DNA from: JAXMEB01 sp046348545
Lineage (GTDB): Bacteria > Pseudomonadota > Gammaproteobacteria > Berkiellales > Berkiellaceae
DNA length: 64,000 nucleotides
Reading direction: 5' to 3'
NCBI GenBank assembly: GCA_046348545.1
Contig: JAXMEB010000002.1
Span: forward strand, 124,001 to 188,000
Shown here piece by piece: positions 43,738-52,346 of the stretch (its first letter is position 1; every line of letters begins with the position of its first letter). The notes under the pieces are model-generated. The model saw only the letters and a program-made list of their open reading frames with translations, had not been told where the DNA came from and ran no database searches. A program made the translations under genes and the position numbers.

Positions 43738-44046
43738 ATGTTTGCTGCCATTTTTACGAGAGCCTTTTCAACAAGCAATCATGGTTCGAAGATTAGTCGT
43801 TTGCATAAGACAAAGCAAAAGGTTTTTCAAGTTAAAGAAGAGCAGGTTTCATTAACTGAAAAGCTCGGTCAATTGTTAGAAAATCCGTCTTGGGAGCAAA
43901 TCGATGATATTCAATCCGTACAGACTCAGTTGTTAACCAAGCATCAGAAGCAAGGGATATTAGAAAAAAAGACCAGAGAATTAGAAAAGGAAATCAAAAA
44001 GCATTCGGGAGTTAGTCAGGAAGATTTGATGCGCAATAAACCCTGA
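43738..44046 (+). CDS. Small charged coiled-coil protein
   Basis: 102 residues, strongly charged, mainly helical from residue 30 on (KQGILEKKTRELEKEIKKH), no membrane segment. AAAAAGGAG precedes the ATG by seven bases, so it is probably expressed. I recognise no family. It lies between pgi and acs, 2 bp upstream of the first possible acs codon, and could be cotranscribed with acs. Confidence 0.65.
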   Translation: MFAAIFTRAFSTSNHGSKISRLHKTKQKVFQVKEEQVSLTEKLGQLLENPSWEQIDDIQSVQTQLLTKHQKQGILEKKTRELEKEIKKHSGVSQEDLMRNKP

Positions 44047-44075
44047 GATTGGTGCAAAGTTATAAGGAAATGACA

Positions 44076-45968
44076 ATGAACAGACAAGGTAATATCTTAC
44101 CACTAACGCCAGAACGATATCACGCGTGGTATCAAGCCTCTCTATCTGATCCTGCTGCCTTTTGGGCTGAGCAAGCACACCAATTTATTGACTGGGATAA
44201 GTCTTGGGATCAAGTCTGTGATTGGGATTTCAAAACTGCTCATATTCGTTGGTTTGAAGGTGCAAAACTCAATGCTAGTTACAATTGCCTTGATCGTCAC
44301 CTGACTGATAAACCAAATCAAGTTGCCCTCATTTGGGAAAGTGACGATGGCATGCAGACTGAAAAAATCACCTATGCGGAACTGCATGTTGCGGTTTGCA
44401 AATTCGCGAATGGCCTTCAAGCAATTGGCGTTAAGCCTGCTGATCGCGTTTGCATTTACCTACCAATGATTAAAGAAGCCGCTATTGCGATGTTGGCATG
44501 TGCCCGTATTGGTGCCATTCACACCGTCGTTTTTGCTGGTTTCTCTCCACATGCCATCAGTGGTAGATTGCAAGATGCTGCGTGCCATTGGGTGATTACT
44601 GCGGATGAAGGGATCCGAGGCGGTAAAGTGATCCCGCTTAAAAATAATATTGATGAAGCTTTGATGCTTGCTCATTCTGTTAAAAAGGTGGTGGTCGTCA
44701 AGAAAACAGGTGGGAAAATCGAGTGGCATCCAGCGCGAGATATTTGGTATCAGGATTGTGTCGCTGAACAGCCCTCACAATGTGAGCCCATCTCTGTTGA
44801 TGCGGAACATCCTTTGTTTATTTTGTATACTTCTGGCTCTACCGGCAAGCCAAAAGGCGTATTACATACTACAGGTGGGTATTTACTTTATGTTGCAATG
44901 ACTCATCGGTATGTTTTTGATTATCAGCCTGGCGAGATATTTTGGTGTACTGCAGATGTGGGCTGGATCACCGGCCATTCCTACACAGTGTATGGCCCAC
45001 TGTTGAATGGAGGCACCACATTGCTATTTGAAGGTACCCCTAATTATCCGACGCCGGCTCGCTTTTGGGAGATTATTGATAAACATCAAGTCAATATTTT
45101 TTACACTGCTCCTACAGCGATTAGGATGTTATTAGGACAAGGTGATCATTATGTTAAATCGAGTTTCCGCAAGAGTTTAAGATTACTAGGAACGGTGGGA
45201 GAGCCCATCAATCCTGAAGCTTGGCGTTGGTATCATGAAATCGTCGGTGAAAAGCGTTGCCCCATTGTAGACACCTGGTGGCAAACTGAAACAGGGGGCG
45301 TCTTAATTGCGCCATTACCACAAGTTGTGAAAGCTAAACCAGGTGCTGCGGGCATTCCTTTTTTTGGCGTTGAGCCGGTGCTTGATCAAAGTGGCATGCT
45401 CTTGTTGAAAGGCAGTTGGCCTGGACAGATGCGTACTGTTTATGGCGATCATTCGCGTTTTCAATCGACTTATTTTTCTCAGAATCCCGGTTTTTATTGT
45501 ACAGGGGATGGCGCAAAGCAAGATCAGGACGGGCATTTTTGGGTTACGGGTCGTATGGATGATGTACTGAATTCAGCAGGTCATCGAATCGGAACCGCGG
45601 AAGTAGAGAGTGCATTAGTGCTCCATCCGAAAGTGAGTGAAGCAGCTGTTGTCGGAGTGCTGCATGACATTAAAGGACAAGCATTATATTGTTATGTGTC
45701 GTTGATTGAAGGTTTTAAGCCAGATCTAACCCTTCAAAGAGAACTAATTGAGTTGGTTGAAAAGGAAATTGGTAAATTCGCACGCCCTGAAGTGATTCAG
45801 TTTACAAGTGGTTTACCTAAGACGCGCTCTGGTAAGATCATGCGTCGTATCTTGCGCAAGATTGCAGAAGATGAATTCGATGCATTAGGGGATATCAGTA
45901 CATTGGCCGATCCCAGTGTGGTGGAAAAACTTATAAAGGACAAACAAGGACAGGTCAGCTATGGATAA
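44076..45968 (+). CDS. acs: Acetyl-CoA synthetase
   Basis: Acs makes acetyl-CoA from acetate, ATP and CoA through acetyl-AMP. AMP-binding motif YTSGSTGKPKGVLHT near residue 260, DVGWITGHSY, the WQTETGG motif, the hinge TGRMDDVLNSAGHRI and the C-terminal PKTRSGKIMRR, whose Lys is the acetylation switch of the family. The tryptophan typical of acetate pockets is kept in the WWQTETGG region. ATG 44076 with AAGGAA upstream was chosen over earlier codons. Length 630. It overlaps phaB by 8 bp, so it likely supplies acetyl-CoA for storage polymer. Confidence 0.94.
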   Translation: MNRQGNILPLTPERYHAWYQASLSDPAAFWAEQAHQFIDWDKSWDQVCDWDFKTAHIRWFEGAKLNASYNCLDRHLTDKPNQVALIWESDDGMQTEKITYAELHVAVCKFANGLQAIGVKPADRVCIYLPMIKEAAIAMLACARIGAIHTVVFAGFSPHAISGRLQDAACHWVITADEGIRGGKVIPLKNNIDEALMLAHSVKKVVVVKKTGGKIEWHPARDIWYQDCVAEQPSQCEPISVDAEHPLFILYTSGSTGKPKGVLHTTGGYLLYVAMTHRYVFDYQPGEIFWCTADVGWITGHSYTVYGPLLNGGTTLLFEGTPNYPTPARFWEIIDKHQVNIFYTAPTAIRMLLGQGDHYVKSSFRKSLRLLGTVGEPINPEAWRWYHEIVGEKRCPIVDTWWQTETGGVLIAPLPQVVKAKPGAAGIPFFGVEPVLDQSGMLLLKGSWPGQMRTVYGDHSRFQSTYFSQNPGFYCTGDGAKQDQDGHFWVTGRMDDVLNSAGHRIGTAEVESALVLHPKVSEAAVVGVLHDIKGQALYCYVSLIEGFKPDLTLQRELIELVEKEIGKFARPEVIQFTSGLPKTRSGKIMRRILRKIAEDEFDALGDISTLADPSVVEKLIKDKQGQVSYG

Positions 45969-46707
45969 TCAAATTGCTCTGGTGACAGGTGGAACTGGAG
46001 GCATTGGAACTGCAATTTGCAGGGCTCTGCGAGATAGTGGATTTACGGTCGCAGCAGGGTATAACAATGCCGGTGATCCTAACCGTGCCGTTGAATGGCA
46101 GAAGGCACAGCGCGATCAGGATTATGAATTTACCATTCATTATGGCGATGTTTCGAATTCGGAGTCGAGTGTAGCCTTGGTTGCTGAAGTCGAAGAGATG
46201 GTGGGTCCCATCAGCGTGCTTGTCAACAATGCAGGTATTACTCGAGATAGTACCCTCAAAAAAATGTCTTCTGAACAATGGCAAGCAGTGCTTCGTACTA
46301 ACTTAGATTCTTTATTTAATATGACGCATGCCATTCTAAATGGGATGATAGCTAGAAATTGGGGACGAATTATTAGTATTTCTTCAATCAATGGCCAAAA
46401 AGGTCAATTTGGTCAATGCAATTATTCTGCAGCTAAAGCAGGGGTTCATGGTTTCACAAAAGCTTTAGCCTTGGAAGTTGCCAATAAAGGCATTACCGTG
46501 AATACCATTTCTCCAGGATATGTTGCTACCGAGATGGTGAAGCAAATGCGTCAAGATGTGTTAGATCAAATTGTTGCGCAGATCCCCATGGGGCGCTTAG
46601 CGCAGCCCGAAGAAATTGCAAATTTAGTTGCGTATCTTGCGTCCGATAAAGCTAGTTTTATTACTGGCGCAAATTTTGCCATCAATGGTGGACAGCATAT
46701 GTTTTGA
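45961..46707 (+). CDS. phaB: Acetoacetyl-CoA reductase
   Basis: PhaB reduces acetoacetyl-CoA to (R)-3-hydroxybutyryl-CoA for polyhydroxybutyrate. It is a short-chain dehydrogenase: cofactor loop VTGGTGGIGTAICRAL, NNAGITRDSTLKKM, catalytic Ser in ISISSINGQKGQFGQ and YSAAKAG, with the late PGYVATEMV. The FGQCNYSAAK and QKGQFGQ stretches mark the acetoacetyl-CoA type rather than FabG. Length 248. A PHB repressor and phasin follow, which supports the call. Confidence 0.93.
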   Translation: MDNQIALVTGGTGGIGTAICRALRDSGFTVAAGYNNAGDPNRAVEWQKAQRDQDYEFTIHYGDVSNSESSVALVAEVEEMVGPISVLVNNAGITRDSTLKKMSSEQWQAVLRTNLDSLFNMTHAILNGMIARNWGRIISISSINGQKGQFGQCNYSAAKAGVHGFTKALALEVANKGITVNTISPGYVATEMVKQMRQDVLDQIVAQIPMGRLAQPEEIANLVAYLASDKASFITGANFAINGGQHMF

Positions 46708-46758
46708 GTTAAGATTAGCACCTATGAGTGAAGCTGGTATTGAGTAGAGAGACTGAAC

Positions 46759-47268
46759 ATGACAGAGCAACGGATTATTAAAAAGTACCCTAATCGCAGG
46801 CTCTATGATACAGCGATTAGCAGTTATATCACTTTGGAAGATGTAAAGCGTTTGGTTTTAGAGCAGACTGCCATTAAGGTGATTGACGCTCGAACTCAAC
46901 ATGACATCACCCATAATACCTTATTGCAAATCATCATGGAGCAAGAGGAGCAAGGCCCTCCTTTGTTCACGAATGATATTCTGCAACAAATGATTCGTTT
47001 CTATGGGGGCGCCGTTCCTAACTTATTTAAGCAAATGTTTGAGCAAAGTGTATCGTTGTTTAACAATTGCTTTAGTCAGGAGACTAAAGATTCAGGCAAT
47101 CCTTCTTCGATCATGGCGGATATGGCTCAGCGCAATTTGGGAACTTGGCAATCATTTCAAGAACAGTGGATGAAAAATTTTCAAGGCATGATGTTTTCTC
47201 TGAAAGAAGAGCAGGCTACCACTACGGTTTCTGATACTGAAACGATGAAAGCAGAAGCGCCAAAATAA
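46759..47268 (+). CDS. phaR: Polyhydroxyalkanoate synthesis repressor PhaR
   Basis: PhaR binds both PHB granules and the phasin promoter, so phasin is made only when granules form. The N-terminal PHB/PHA accumulation regulator domain is clear: IKKYPNRRLYDTAISSYITLEDVKRLV, DARTQHDITHNTLLQII and FTNDILQQMIRFYGG. Length 169. It lies between phaB and the phasin gene, in the same direction. Confidence 0.93.
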   Translation: MTEQRIIKKYPNRRLYDTAISSYITLEDVKRLVLEQTAIKVIDARTQHDITHNTLLQIIMEQEEQGPPLFTNDILQQMIRFYGGAVPNLFKQMFEQSVSLFNNCFSQETKDSGNPSSIMADMAQRNLGTWQSFQEQWMKNFQGMMFSLKEEQATTTVSDTETMKAEAPK

Positions 47269-47340
47269 TTTGGCCCTTCTGCGATTGACACCTTTCTAGT
47301 TCATAGCTATTCTATCCACATTGCTGCCACGCAAAATTAA

Positions 47341-47685
47341 ATGGAGAATAATATGACTGGAACGTTTAAAGATGCATTCGATCCCTTGTTAAAACTAAAT
47401 GGCATTCACGCTCGTTTAGGGGGTGAGCTGGGTAAGCAAAGCCTGGCGGCTCAACAAGATCTCTATCAGTCTTCCGTTGAGCAAGCTCAGAAGCTCTCTA
47501 AAGCGAAAAGCATGGAAGATATTTACGGTGTATATAGCCAGTGGTTTGGACAATCCATACCTAAGCTCTTTCAAAATGCTCAGCAGTGTTTAGAAACATT
47601 GATGGAGAGCGCAACTGCTTACCAAGCTTGGGCTAAGGACAGCTTTGCAGTGAAGCAAGCTGAGAAAGTAGATTTTAAGAAGTAA
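47341..47685 (+). CDS. phaP: Phasin (PHB granule protein)
   Basis: A 114-residue helical protein of the phasin type: SLAAQQDLYQSSVEQAQKLSKAKSMEDI and AYQAWAKDSFAVKQAEK with amphipathic heptads. It would coat storage granules and control their size. It is preceded by phaR, and the 72-bp gap before its ATG is where a PhaR operator would be expected. No phaC or phaA is in this window. Confidence 0.85.
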   Translation: MENNMTGTFKDAFDPLLKLNGIHARLGGELGKQSLAAQQDLYQSSVEQAQKLSKAKSMEDIYGVYSQWFGQSIPKLFQNAQQCLETLMESATAYQAWAKDSFAVKQAEKVDFKK

Positions 47686-47725
47686 AGTGAATCGCCCTTC
47701 CTTCAGTCCGAGGTAAGGGCAAAAA

Positions 47726-48052
47726 CTATTTTAAACTCGCGCTACCATGCGCAACCAGCTCGTATAAAGCCTCAACAAAGCCTTTACTGCTGAGATGAGG
47801 GGGTATCAATCCCTTCATAATCAATATTAAGTGGACCCATCCAAAGATCAACGTGAGTGTGGCAACTGGGAGCCCTAGTCCGATTCCAATCAGAGAAAGA
47901 GGGCCCAGCTGATTAATAAAAAGCCAGCTGATTGAAAGCAACTCATCTGCGGAGGGGTTGCTCAGAAAGCTATATAGAAGAACAGTAGACCAAGCTATGG
48001 TGCCGGCAAGTATCAGCCATACTGCACTAAACTTCAGTTTATTCATGATCAT
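47726..48052 (-). CDS. Small membrane protein of unknown function
   Basis: 108 residues with three hydrophobic segments (about 8-28, 45-65 and 70-90). No family recognised. Starts at ATG 48052 or 48046 are both possible. The gene is alone on this strand between the phasin gene and a divergent membrane protein. Confidence 0.65.
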   Translation of the reverse strand: MIMNKLKFSAVWLILAGTIAWSTVLLYSFLSNPSADELLSISWLFINQLGPLSLIGIGLGLPVATLTLIFGWVHLILIMKGLIPPHLSSKGFVEALYELVAHGSASLK

Positions 48053-48179
48053 TCACCAAGGTAAGTTATTTGAACAGCATATCTGCCTTTTGTGCCTTGC
48101 GTCAAATATTCATTGAAACCCTATCAGGTCCTATATAAAATCCAGCGATATTTTTATGTTTTGATAGGTTGTTCTCTCA

Positions 48180-48902
48180 ATGAGAAAGAAATTGCCAGGC
48201 ATTTTCGAGACATTAAAGCGTGCAGTTCAACTTTGTATCCAAAGTTATCCCTATATGATTCTTTTTTTGATACTCCAGATGGGGTTAGGCTTTTTTGCTC
48301 CTAATTTTGAGGGGTTGATGAAATATATCGAACCGACCGAAACCAATCTATCTATTCCGATCAATTGGCTACATATGGGTTTATACGCACTTACACAAAG
48401 CTTGTTGAGTGCTGGAACGCTTCTAAATCTCTACATGCTCAGTCAAGGAAAGTATATTAGTTTTTCTGAAACATGCCATATCGTTGGTAAGCGATTGATA
48501 GCCATTGTCATTGCAAATTTAGTTTTTGGGATTCCTTTGTTGTTTACCACAGTGTTTATGACAATAGCTATTTCAAATCATGTTTTGCCTTCAAGTTGGA
48601 TATTAATAAGCTGGGGAGCCATATTAATTGTTTTTAGTACTTATGCTCTCTTTACACATTTGATAGCGGCGTTAGGTCATTCGCGAGGTTTGAGCTCTCT
48701 AAATCATAGCTGGCAATTGGTGAGCGGATATTGGCTAGATACCTTTTTGATCTTTATCGCGGGATTGGGATGTTTTGAACTCATGAGCTCTCTTATAAAT
48801 GATCATTTGCTCAGCCAAGTCTTTTCTGCTTTTATTTCAGGCCCGTGTCTCGGCGCTTTATTTGTTGTGCATTATCAGCACTTATTAGAAGCTAAACGCT
48901 AG
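48180..48902 (+). CDS. Predicted inner-membrane protein, YciC-like topology
   Basis: A 240-residue polytopic protein with about six hydrophobic helices. A charged segment in the second half (HSRGLSSLNHSWQLVSGYW) resembles the amphipathic loop seen in YciC/UPF0259-type and glycerophosphoryl-like membrane proteins, but this is only a topological resemblance. No function can be assigned. The ATG at 48180 is the first likely start. Confidence 0.65.
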   Translation: MRKKLPGIFETLKRAVQLCIQSYPYMILFLILQMGLGFFAPNFEGLMKYIEPTETNLSIPINWLHMGLYALTQSLLSAGTLLNLYMLSQGKYISFSETCHIVGKRLIAIVIANLVFGIPLLFTTVFMTIAISNHVLPSSWILISWGAILIVFSTYALFTHLIAALGHSRGLSSLNHSWQLVSGYWLDTFLIFIAGLGCFELMSSLINDHLLSQVFSAFISGPCLGALFVVHYQHLLEAKR

Positions 48903-48911
48903 CGGAAAAAT

Positions 48912-50075
48912 TTAACCCCATTCTCTAGCAATATAATTGGCAATGAGTTCATTTGCTCTCGGAGTGGGATGGCCATCATTTGGGATCAGATAAAGATCTT
49001 GAGTTGTTTTGAAATTAGGGATGATGTTACTGACTAAATATAAAGGAATTTGATTCTTTTGGAGTCCTGCCAGTACTTTGTTAGAAAGTGCCTCACGCTC
49101 AGGTGTTTCCTTGAGATCCCAATAAACAATATGAAATTTTCCGTCAGGATAACGTTTTTCAAATAAGGTTTTAGCCTTGAGCACCATTTGAACATACCTT
49201 TCAATATCGTGATCATTTAGTTTCCGTGATTGGCTAGATTCAATTTTTCGCCATAAAAAAGATTTACCGAGTTGATCATGACATCTCTGAAGCCAGACAG
49301 GTAAGTTAGACATTTTATCATTAAAATGACCAGCGTAATAAATTTGCCCTTTATTGTCTAATTCATATTTGGGATCATTAATATTCCATGAGGTCAACCC
49401 TGCGCTTCGTTCAACATGGTGGGAGATTGCCACATAAAAAGCATGTATTGGCTTTTCAACAACAATTTTTTCAACTAAACCTTGTTCAAGGGCGCTTAAC
49501 ATTTGTTGTGGTCCATATCCGCCATAAGCAAAATTATAAACATTTACTCCACCATTTAACTTTGAACCCACTTGATAGGGGAGTGTTTCATCGTCATTAA
49601 TGCCTACACCAAACCCAAATGAGCAACCAAAAAATATAAAAGCTTCTTTAACTTTATCTGAGATGGGGAATGATTTACGTAATCCGTGTTGATCGGTTGA
49701 AACGGACATCTTAAAGACGAATTTATCATTAAGATATCTTTCACCCACCACATTTTTTACATTTTTTTCAGGGGCAAATCCCAGTAAAGCATCGCGTTTA
49801 AACATCATAGGCGTCCAGTAATCGCCAGTTGATTTTTCGTGCGAAGCTGGACTTGATGACCAGAAAAAAATTTCTGTGCCTGCTAAAAAAAGAGTCACAA
49901 TCGCGATATTGAAATAAATTGCAGTCAGGGTGGTTTTATGTTGTCGCTTGGCAACCATCATTAAAACGAAAAAGATAAATGTCCATGCTAACCCTATCCA
50001 AAGATAGGGAAGAGATAAGAACTTTAGTGAAATTGGCATAAAGATTAGCCCAAGCAGGCATAAAACAAAAATCAT
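48912..50075 (-). CDS. Membrane-anchored SGNH-type hydrolase
   Basis: The 387-residue protein starts with two to three hydrophobic helices (about residues 1-65), then a soluble domain. The block I nucleophile loop reads FFGCSFGFGVG (GDSL-like with Cys before Ser), the oxyanion Gly lies in YNFAYGGYGPQQ, and the DxxH block at the C-terminus is NDGHPTPRANE. This is an SGNH/GDSL fold, as in membrane-linked acyltransferases and esterases that modify surface polysaccharides. Substrate unknown. Confidence 0.75.
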   Translation of the reverse strand: MIFVLCLLGLIFMPISLKFLSLPYLWIGLAWTFIFFVLMMVAKRQHKTTLTAIYFNIAIVTLFLAGTEIFFWSSSPASHEKSTGDYWTPMMFKRDALLGFAPEKNVKNVVGERYLNDKFVFKMSVSTDQHGLRKSFPISDKVKEAFIFFGCSFGFGVGINDDETLPYQVGSKLNGGVNVYNFAYGGYGPQQMLSALEQGLVEKIVVEKPIHAFYVAISHHVERSAGLTSWNINDPKYELDNKGQIYYAGHFNDKMSNLPVWLQRCHDQLGKSFLWRKIESSQSRKLNDHDIERYVQMVLKAKTLFEKRYPDGKFHIVYWDLKETPEREALSNKVLAGLQKNQIPLYLVSNIIPNFKTTQDLYLIPNDGHPTPRANELIANYIAREWG

Positions 50076-50111
50076 TTTTCTTATTTCTTATCAGTTTGCT
50101 AACACAGCGAG

Positions 50112-50777
50112 TTAGTCGATTACTTGCACAAAAGCATCCAGGGGTTCTCGAGCTGTTCGATATTGGTTTACAGGATGGGACCAGTCAGGATAACCGAGCG
50201 CCATACCACATACCACGGCATGATTCGGCGGAGGGGAAATCAAATCTCTGATAATTTCAGGATATTCTGCAAGCGCTGCTTGAGGACAAGTTTCTAGACC
50301 GTACCCTCTTGCGGCTAGCATCACATTTTGAAGAAACATGCCCATATCCAGCCAGGAGCCAGTTTCTAGTCGATTATCTATAAAAAACATCATACCGGCA
50401 GGTGCATCGAAAAAATAATAATTACGATACCACTGTGCTTTACGTTTTTCCGTATCGTCGTGGGAAATGTTCAAAGCACCGTAAAGGGCTGAACCGCAAG
50501 CCTTACGCCGCGTTTTAAAAGGGTCAAACCAATCTTGAGGGTAGTATTGATAATCGGGGTTCTTAGGAACGTTAGCTTTCATTTTTGCAATGATAGCCTC
50601 TGCAATTTTTTTGCGCGTCTCTTGTCCAACAATTGCGACGTGCCAAGGCTGTGTATTGACGCCGGAGGGGGCCCATTTAGCTGCTTCAAGGATAGCGAGC
50701 AAGGTTTCCTGAGGAACAGCCTGGTCTAAGAAAGCCCTAATCGATCGTCTTTCGACGATCGCTTCTAAAACATCCAT
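50112..50777 (-). CDS. Nitroreductase family protein
   Basis: FMN-dependent NAD(P)H oxidoreductase of the nitroreductase fold: VLEAIVERRSIRAF at the N-terminus, AAKWAPSGVNTQPWHV as the FMN-binding block, and the late GLETCPQAA and VVCGMALGYPD segments. Length 221. Likely a flavin reductase for quinones or nitro compounds; the physiological substrate is unknown. Its ATG overlaps the dksA stop by one base, so the two are cotranscribed. Confidence 0.9.
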   Translation of the reverse strand: MDVLEAIVERRSIRAFLDQAVPQETLLAILEAAKWAPSGVNTQPWHVAIVGQETRKKIAEAIIAKMKANVPKNPDYQYYPQDWFDPFKTRRKACGSALYGALNISHDDTEKRKAQWYRNYYFFDAPAGMMFFIDNRLETGSWLDMGMFLQNVMLAARGYGLETCPQAALAEYPEIIRDLISPPPNHAVVCGMALGYPDWSHPVNQYRTAREPLDAFVQVID

Positions 50778-51295
50778 TATCGACCTTGGCGTTCCCTGAC
50801 TTCATCTAAGGATTTGCAATCGATGCACAGTGTTGCAGTCGGGCGTGCCTCTAACCGACGAATCCCAATCTCAATGCCACACTCGTCACAATAGCCATAG
50901 TCATGATTATCGATTTTTTGGATCGCTTCTTCGATTTTATTAATCAGTTTACGTTCTCTATCCCGCTTTCTTAGTTTTAAAGCAAAAGTTTCTTCTTGTG
51001 TTGCTTGATCACTAATGTCGGCTGGCAGTTCATTGGATTCTTTCAGATCATGAATGGTTTCGTCACCTTGCTTGAGTAGATCTTCTTTCCAATTGGTGAG
51101 TAACTGACGGAAATGCTTTCGCTGGCCCTCGCTCATGTAAGCTTCGTTTGACGCAGCTTGGTATGGCTTAACGCCATAAGCTAACAAACTTTGTGTAGTG
51201 GTTGCTTCCACAGACGCTTGTGTGTCCATAACCGTATCCTTGGTCTCCTTACCGCTTTTTTTGGATGTTGCTTTTGAACTTCCTTTGGCAGCCAT
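50777..51295 (-). CDS. dksA: RNA polymerase-binding transcription factor DksA
   Basis: DksA enters the RNA polymerase secondary channel and acts with ppGpp on rRNA and amino-acid promoters. The coiled-coil tip motif (DxA as DQATQEETFALKLR) and the RDRERKLINKIEEAI helix are present, and so is the four-Cys zinc site YCDECGIEIGIRRLEARP followed by CIDC. The 172-residue protein has an extra Ser/Thr/Lys-rich N-terminus of about 25 residues compared with E. coli (151). The start ATG 51295 has no strong ribosome site. sfsA is divergent upstream, while in E. coli sfsA and dksA are in tandem. Confidence 0.95.
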   Translation of the reverse strand: MAAKGSSKATSKKSGKETKDTVMDTQASVEATTTQSLLAYGVKPYQAASNEAYMSEGQRKHFRQLLTNWKEDLLKQGDETIHDLKESNELPADISDQATQEETFALKLRKRDRERKLINKIEEAIQKIDNHDYGYCDECGIEIGIRRLEARPTATLCIDCKSLDEVRERQGR

Positions 51296-51560
51296 AGTTG
51301 CTCCCGGCCTTTGGCCAACGTTAATTTTAAATCTATAACAAAATCTTGCCCTAACAGCAAACAGTCTGTTGGCGTCTCATCCCTAGCGCCCAAAAATAGA
51401 TGCTGAATATACACGCAAAAAACCGAGCTTTGCACCTCAAAACCGAAAAATAAGCTAGATTTCTAATTATGGGTATTGAGTGTTTCAACAAATACTAATT
51501 TATACCTGCATGTGACCGATAAAGCATTAAAAAGGTTCCCGAAAACTTATTAAGGCTCAA

Positions 51561-52346
51561 ATGGAATACGAAAGTCATTTAACAGAAGGTGTTTATCTAA
51601 GCAGGATGCGCAGCGTGTTGGTTAAAGTCGCCGTATCCAAAGAAGAGCAACGCACCATCTATTGCCCAAGTCTCGTCCGATTACCAGATTGGCAATTATT
51701 GGGTAGTCGCGTTTGGTTTTCAAGTTCTTCTAATCCAAAACGCAAATACCCCCATACGTGGGAGCTTGTAGAAGTTTCGCAAGGTGACTTGCTATATATA
51801 AACACAGCTACAACAAATGATTTAATTTTAGAAGGGATTGAACACGGAAAGATCCCAGAGCTTGAAGGGTATTCTCAAGCGTTCAAAGATGTCCCACTCG
51901 GGATTCATAACAGTCGGATAGGGTTGCTGTTGGAAGGTGATTTTCAACATCGATTGAATTATCGCGGATGTCCTTTGAAGCATCCTTATAAACAACCTGA
52001 CAAGAACTGTTTGGTGATGGTCGAAAATGTGATGTTGTATGATGAAATTCATAGAGGATTCTTTCCGGATGTCGCCTCCATCGACAAAAAGCAAAAACTC
52101 AAGGACTTGATTGCCGCTCGGTTGATGGGATATCGGGCAGTACTCTTTTGCTGCGTACAACACAACCGGGTGCAGCGCGTTTGCCTTGCTGACCATATTG
52201 ACAAGTTATACGGGCAACTTCTACGTCAGGCGATACAAGCTGATGTTGAGGTCTATACCTATTCCCTGGATATCACACTCTCTCATATCGCGATAGATAA
52301 GCCACTGCCCCTGATCATTCCGAGGCTACAGCCCATTATACGTTAA
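51561..52346 (+). CDS. sfsA: Sugar fermentation stimulation protein SfsA
   Basis: SfsA has an OB fold followed by a nuclease-like domain; it was linked to maltose gene expression in E. coli, but its molecular activity is unsettled. The sequence here is divergent: RKYPHTWELVEV and NTATTNDLILEGIEHGKI match, and a long C-terminal half (YRAVLFCCVQHNRVQRVCLADHI) fits the nuclease-like part, but KNCLVMVENVML replaces the usual KVE-type segment. Length 261. It lies in the sfsA-dksA neighbourhood, which supports the call. The end overlaps the kinase gene by 11 bp. Confidence 0.85.
   Translation: MEYESHLTEGVYLSRMRSVLVKVAVSKEEQRTIYCPSLVRLPDWQLLGSRVWFSSSSNPKRKYPHTWELVEVSQGDLLYINTATTNDLILEGIEHGKIPELEGYSQAFKDVPLGIHNSRIGLLLEGDFQHRLNYRGCPLKHPYKQPDKNCLVMVENVMLYDEIHRGFFPDVASIDKKQKLKDLIAARLMGYRAVLFCCVQHNRVQRVCLADHIDKLYGQLLRQAIQADVEVYTYSLDITLSHIAIDKPLPLIIPRLQPIIR

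Noticed and set aside
47689..47720. Hairpin GCCCTT...AAGGGC after the phasin gene as intrinsic terminator
   Set aside because: Stem is short and interrupted, and no T-run follows on the plus strand.
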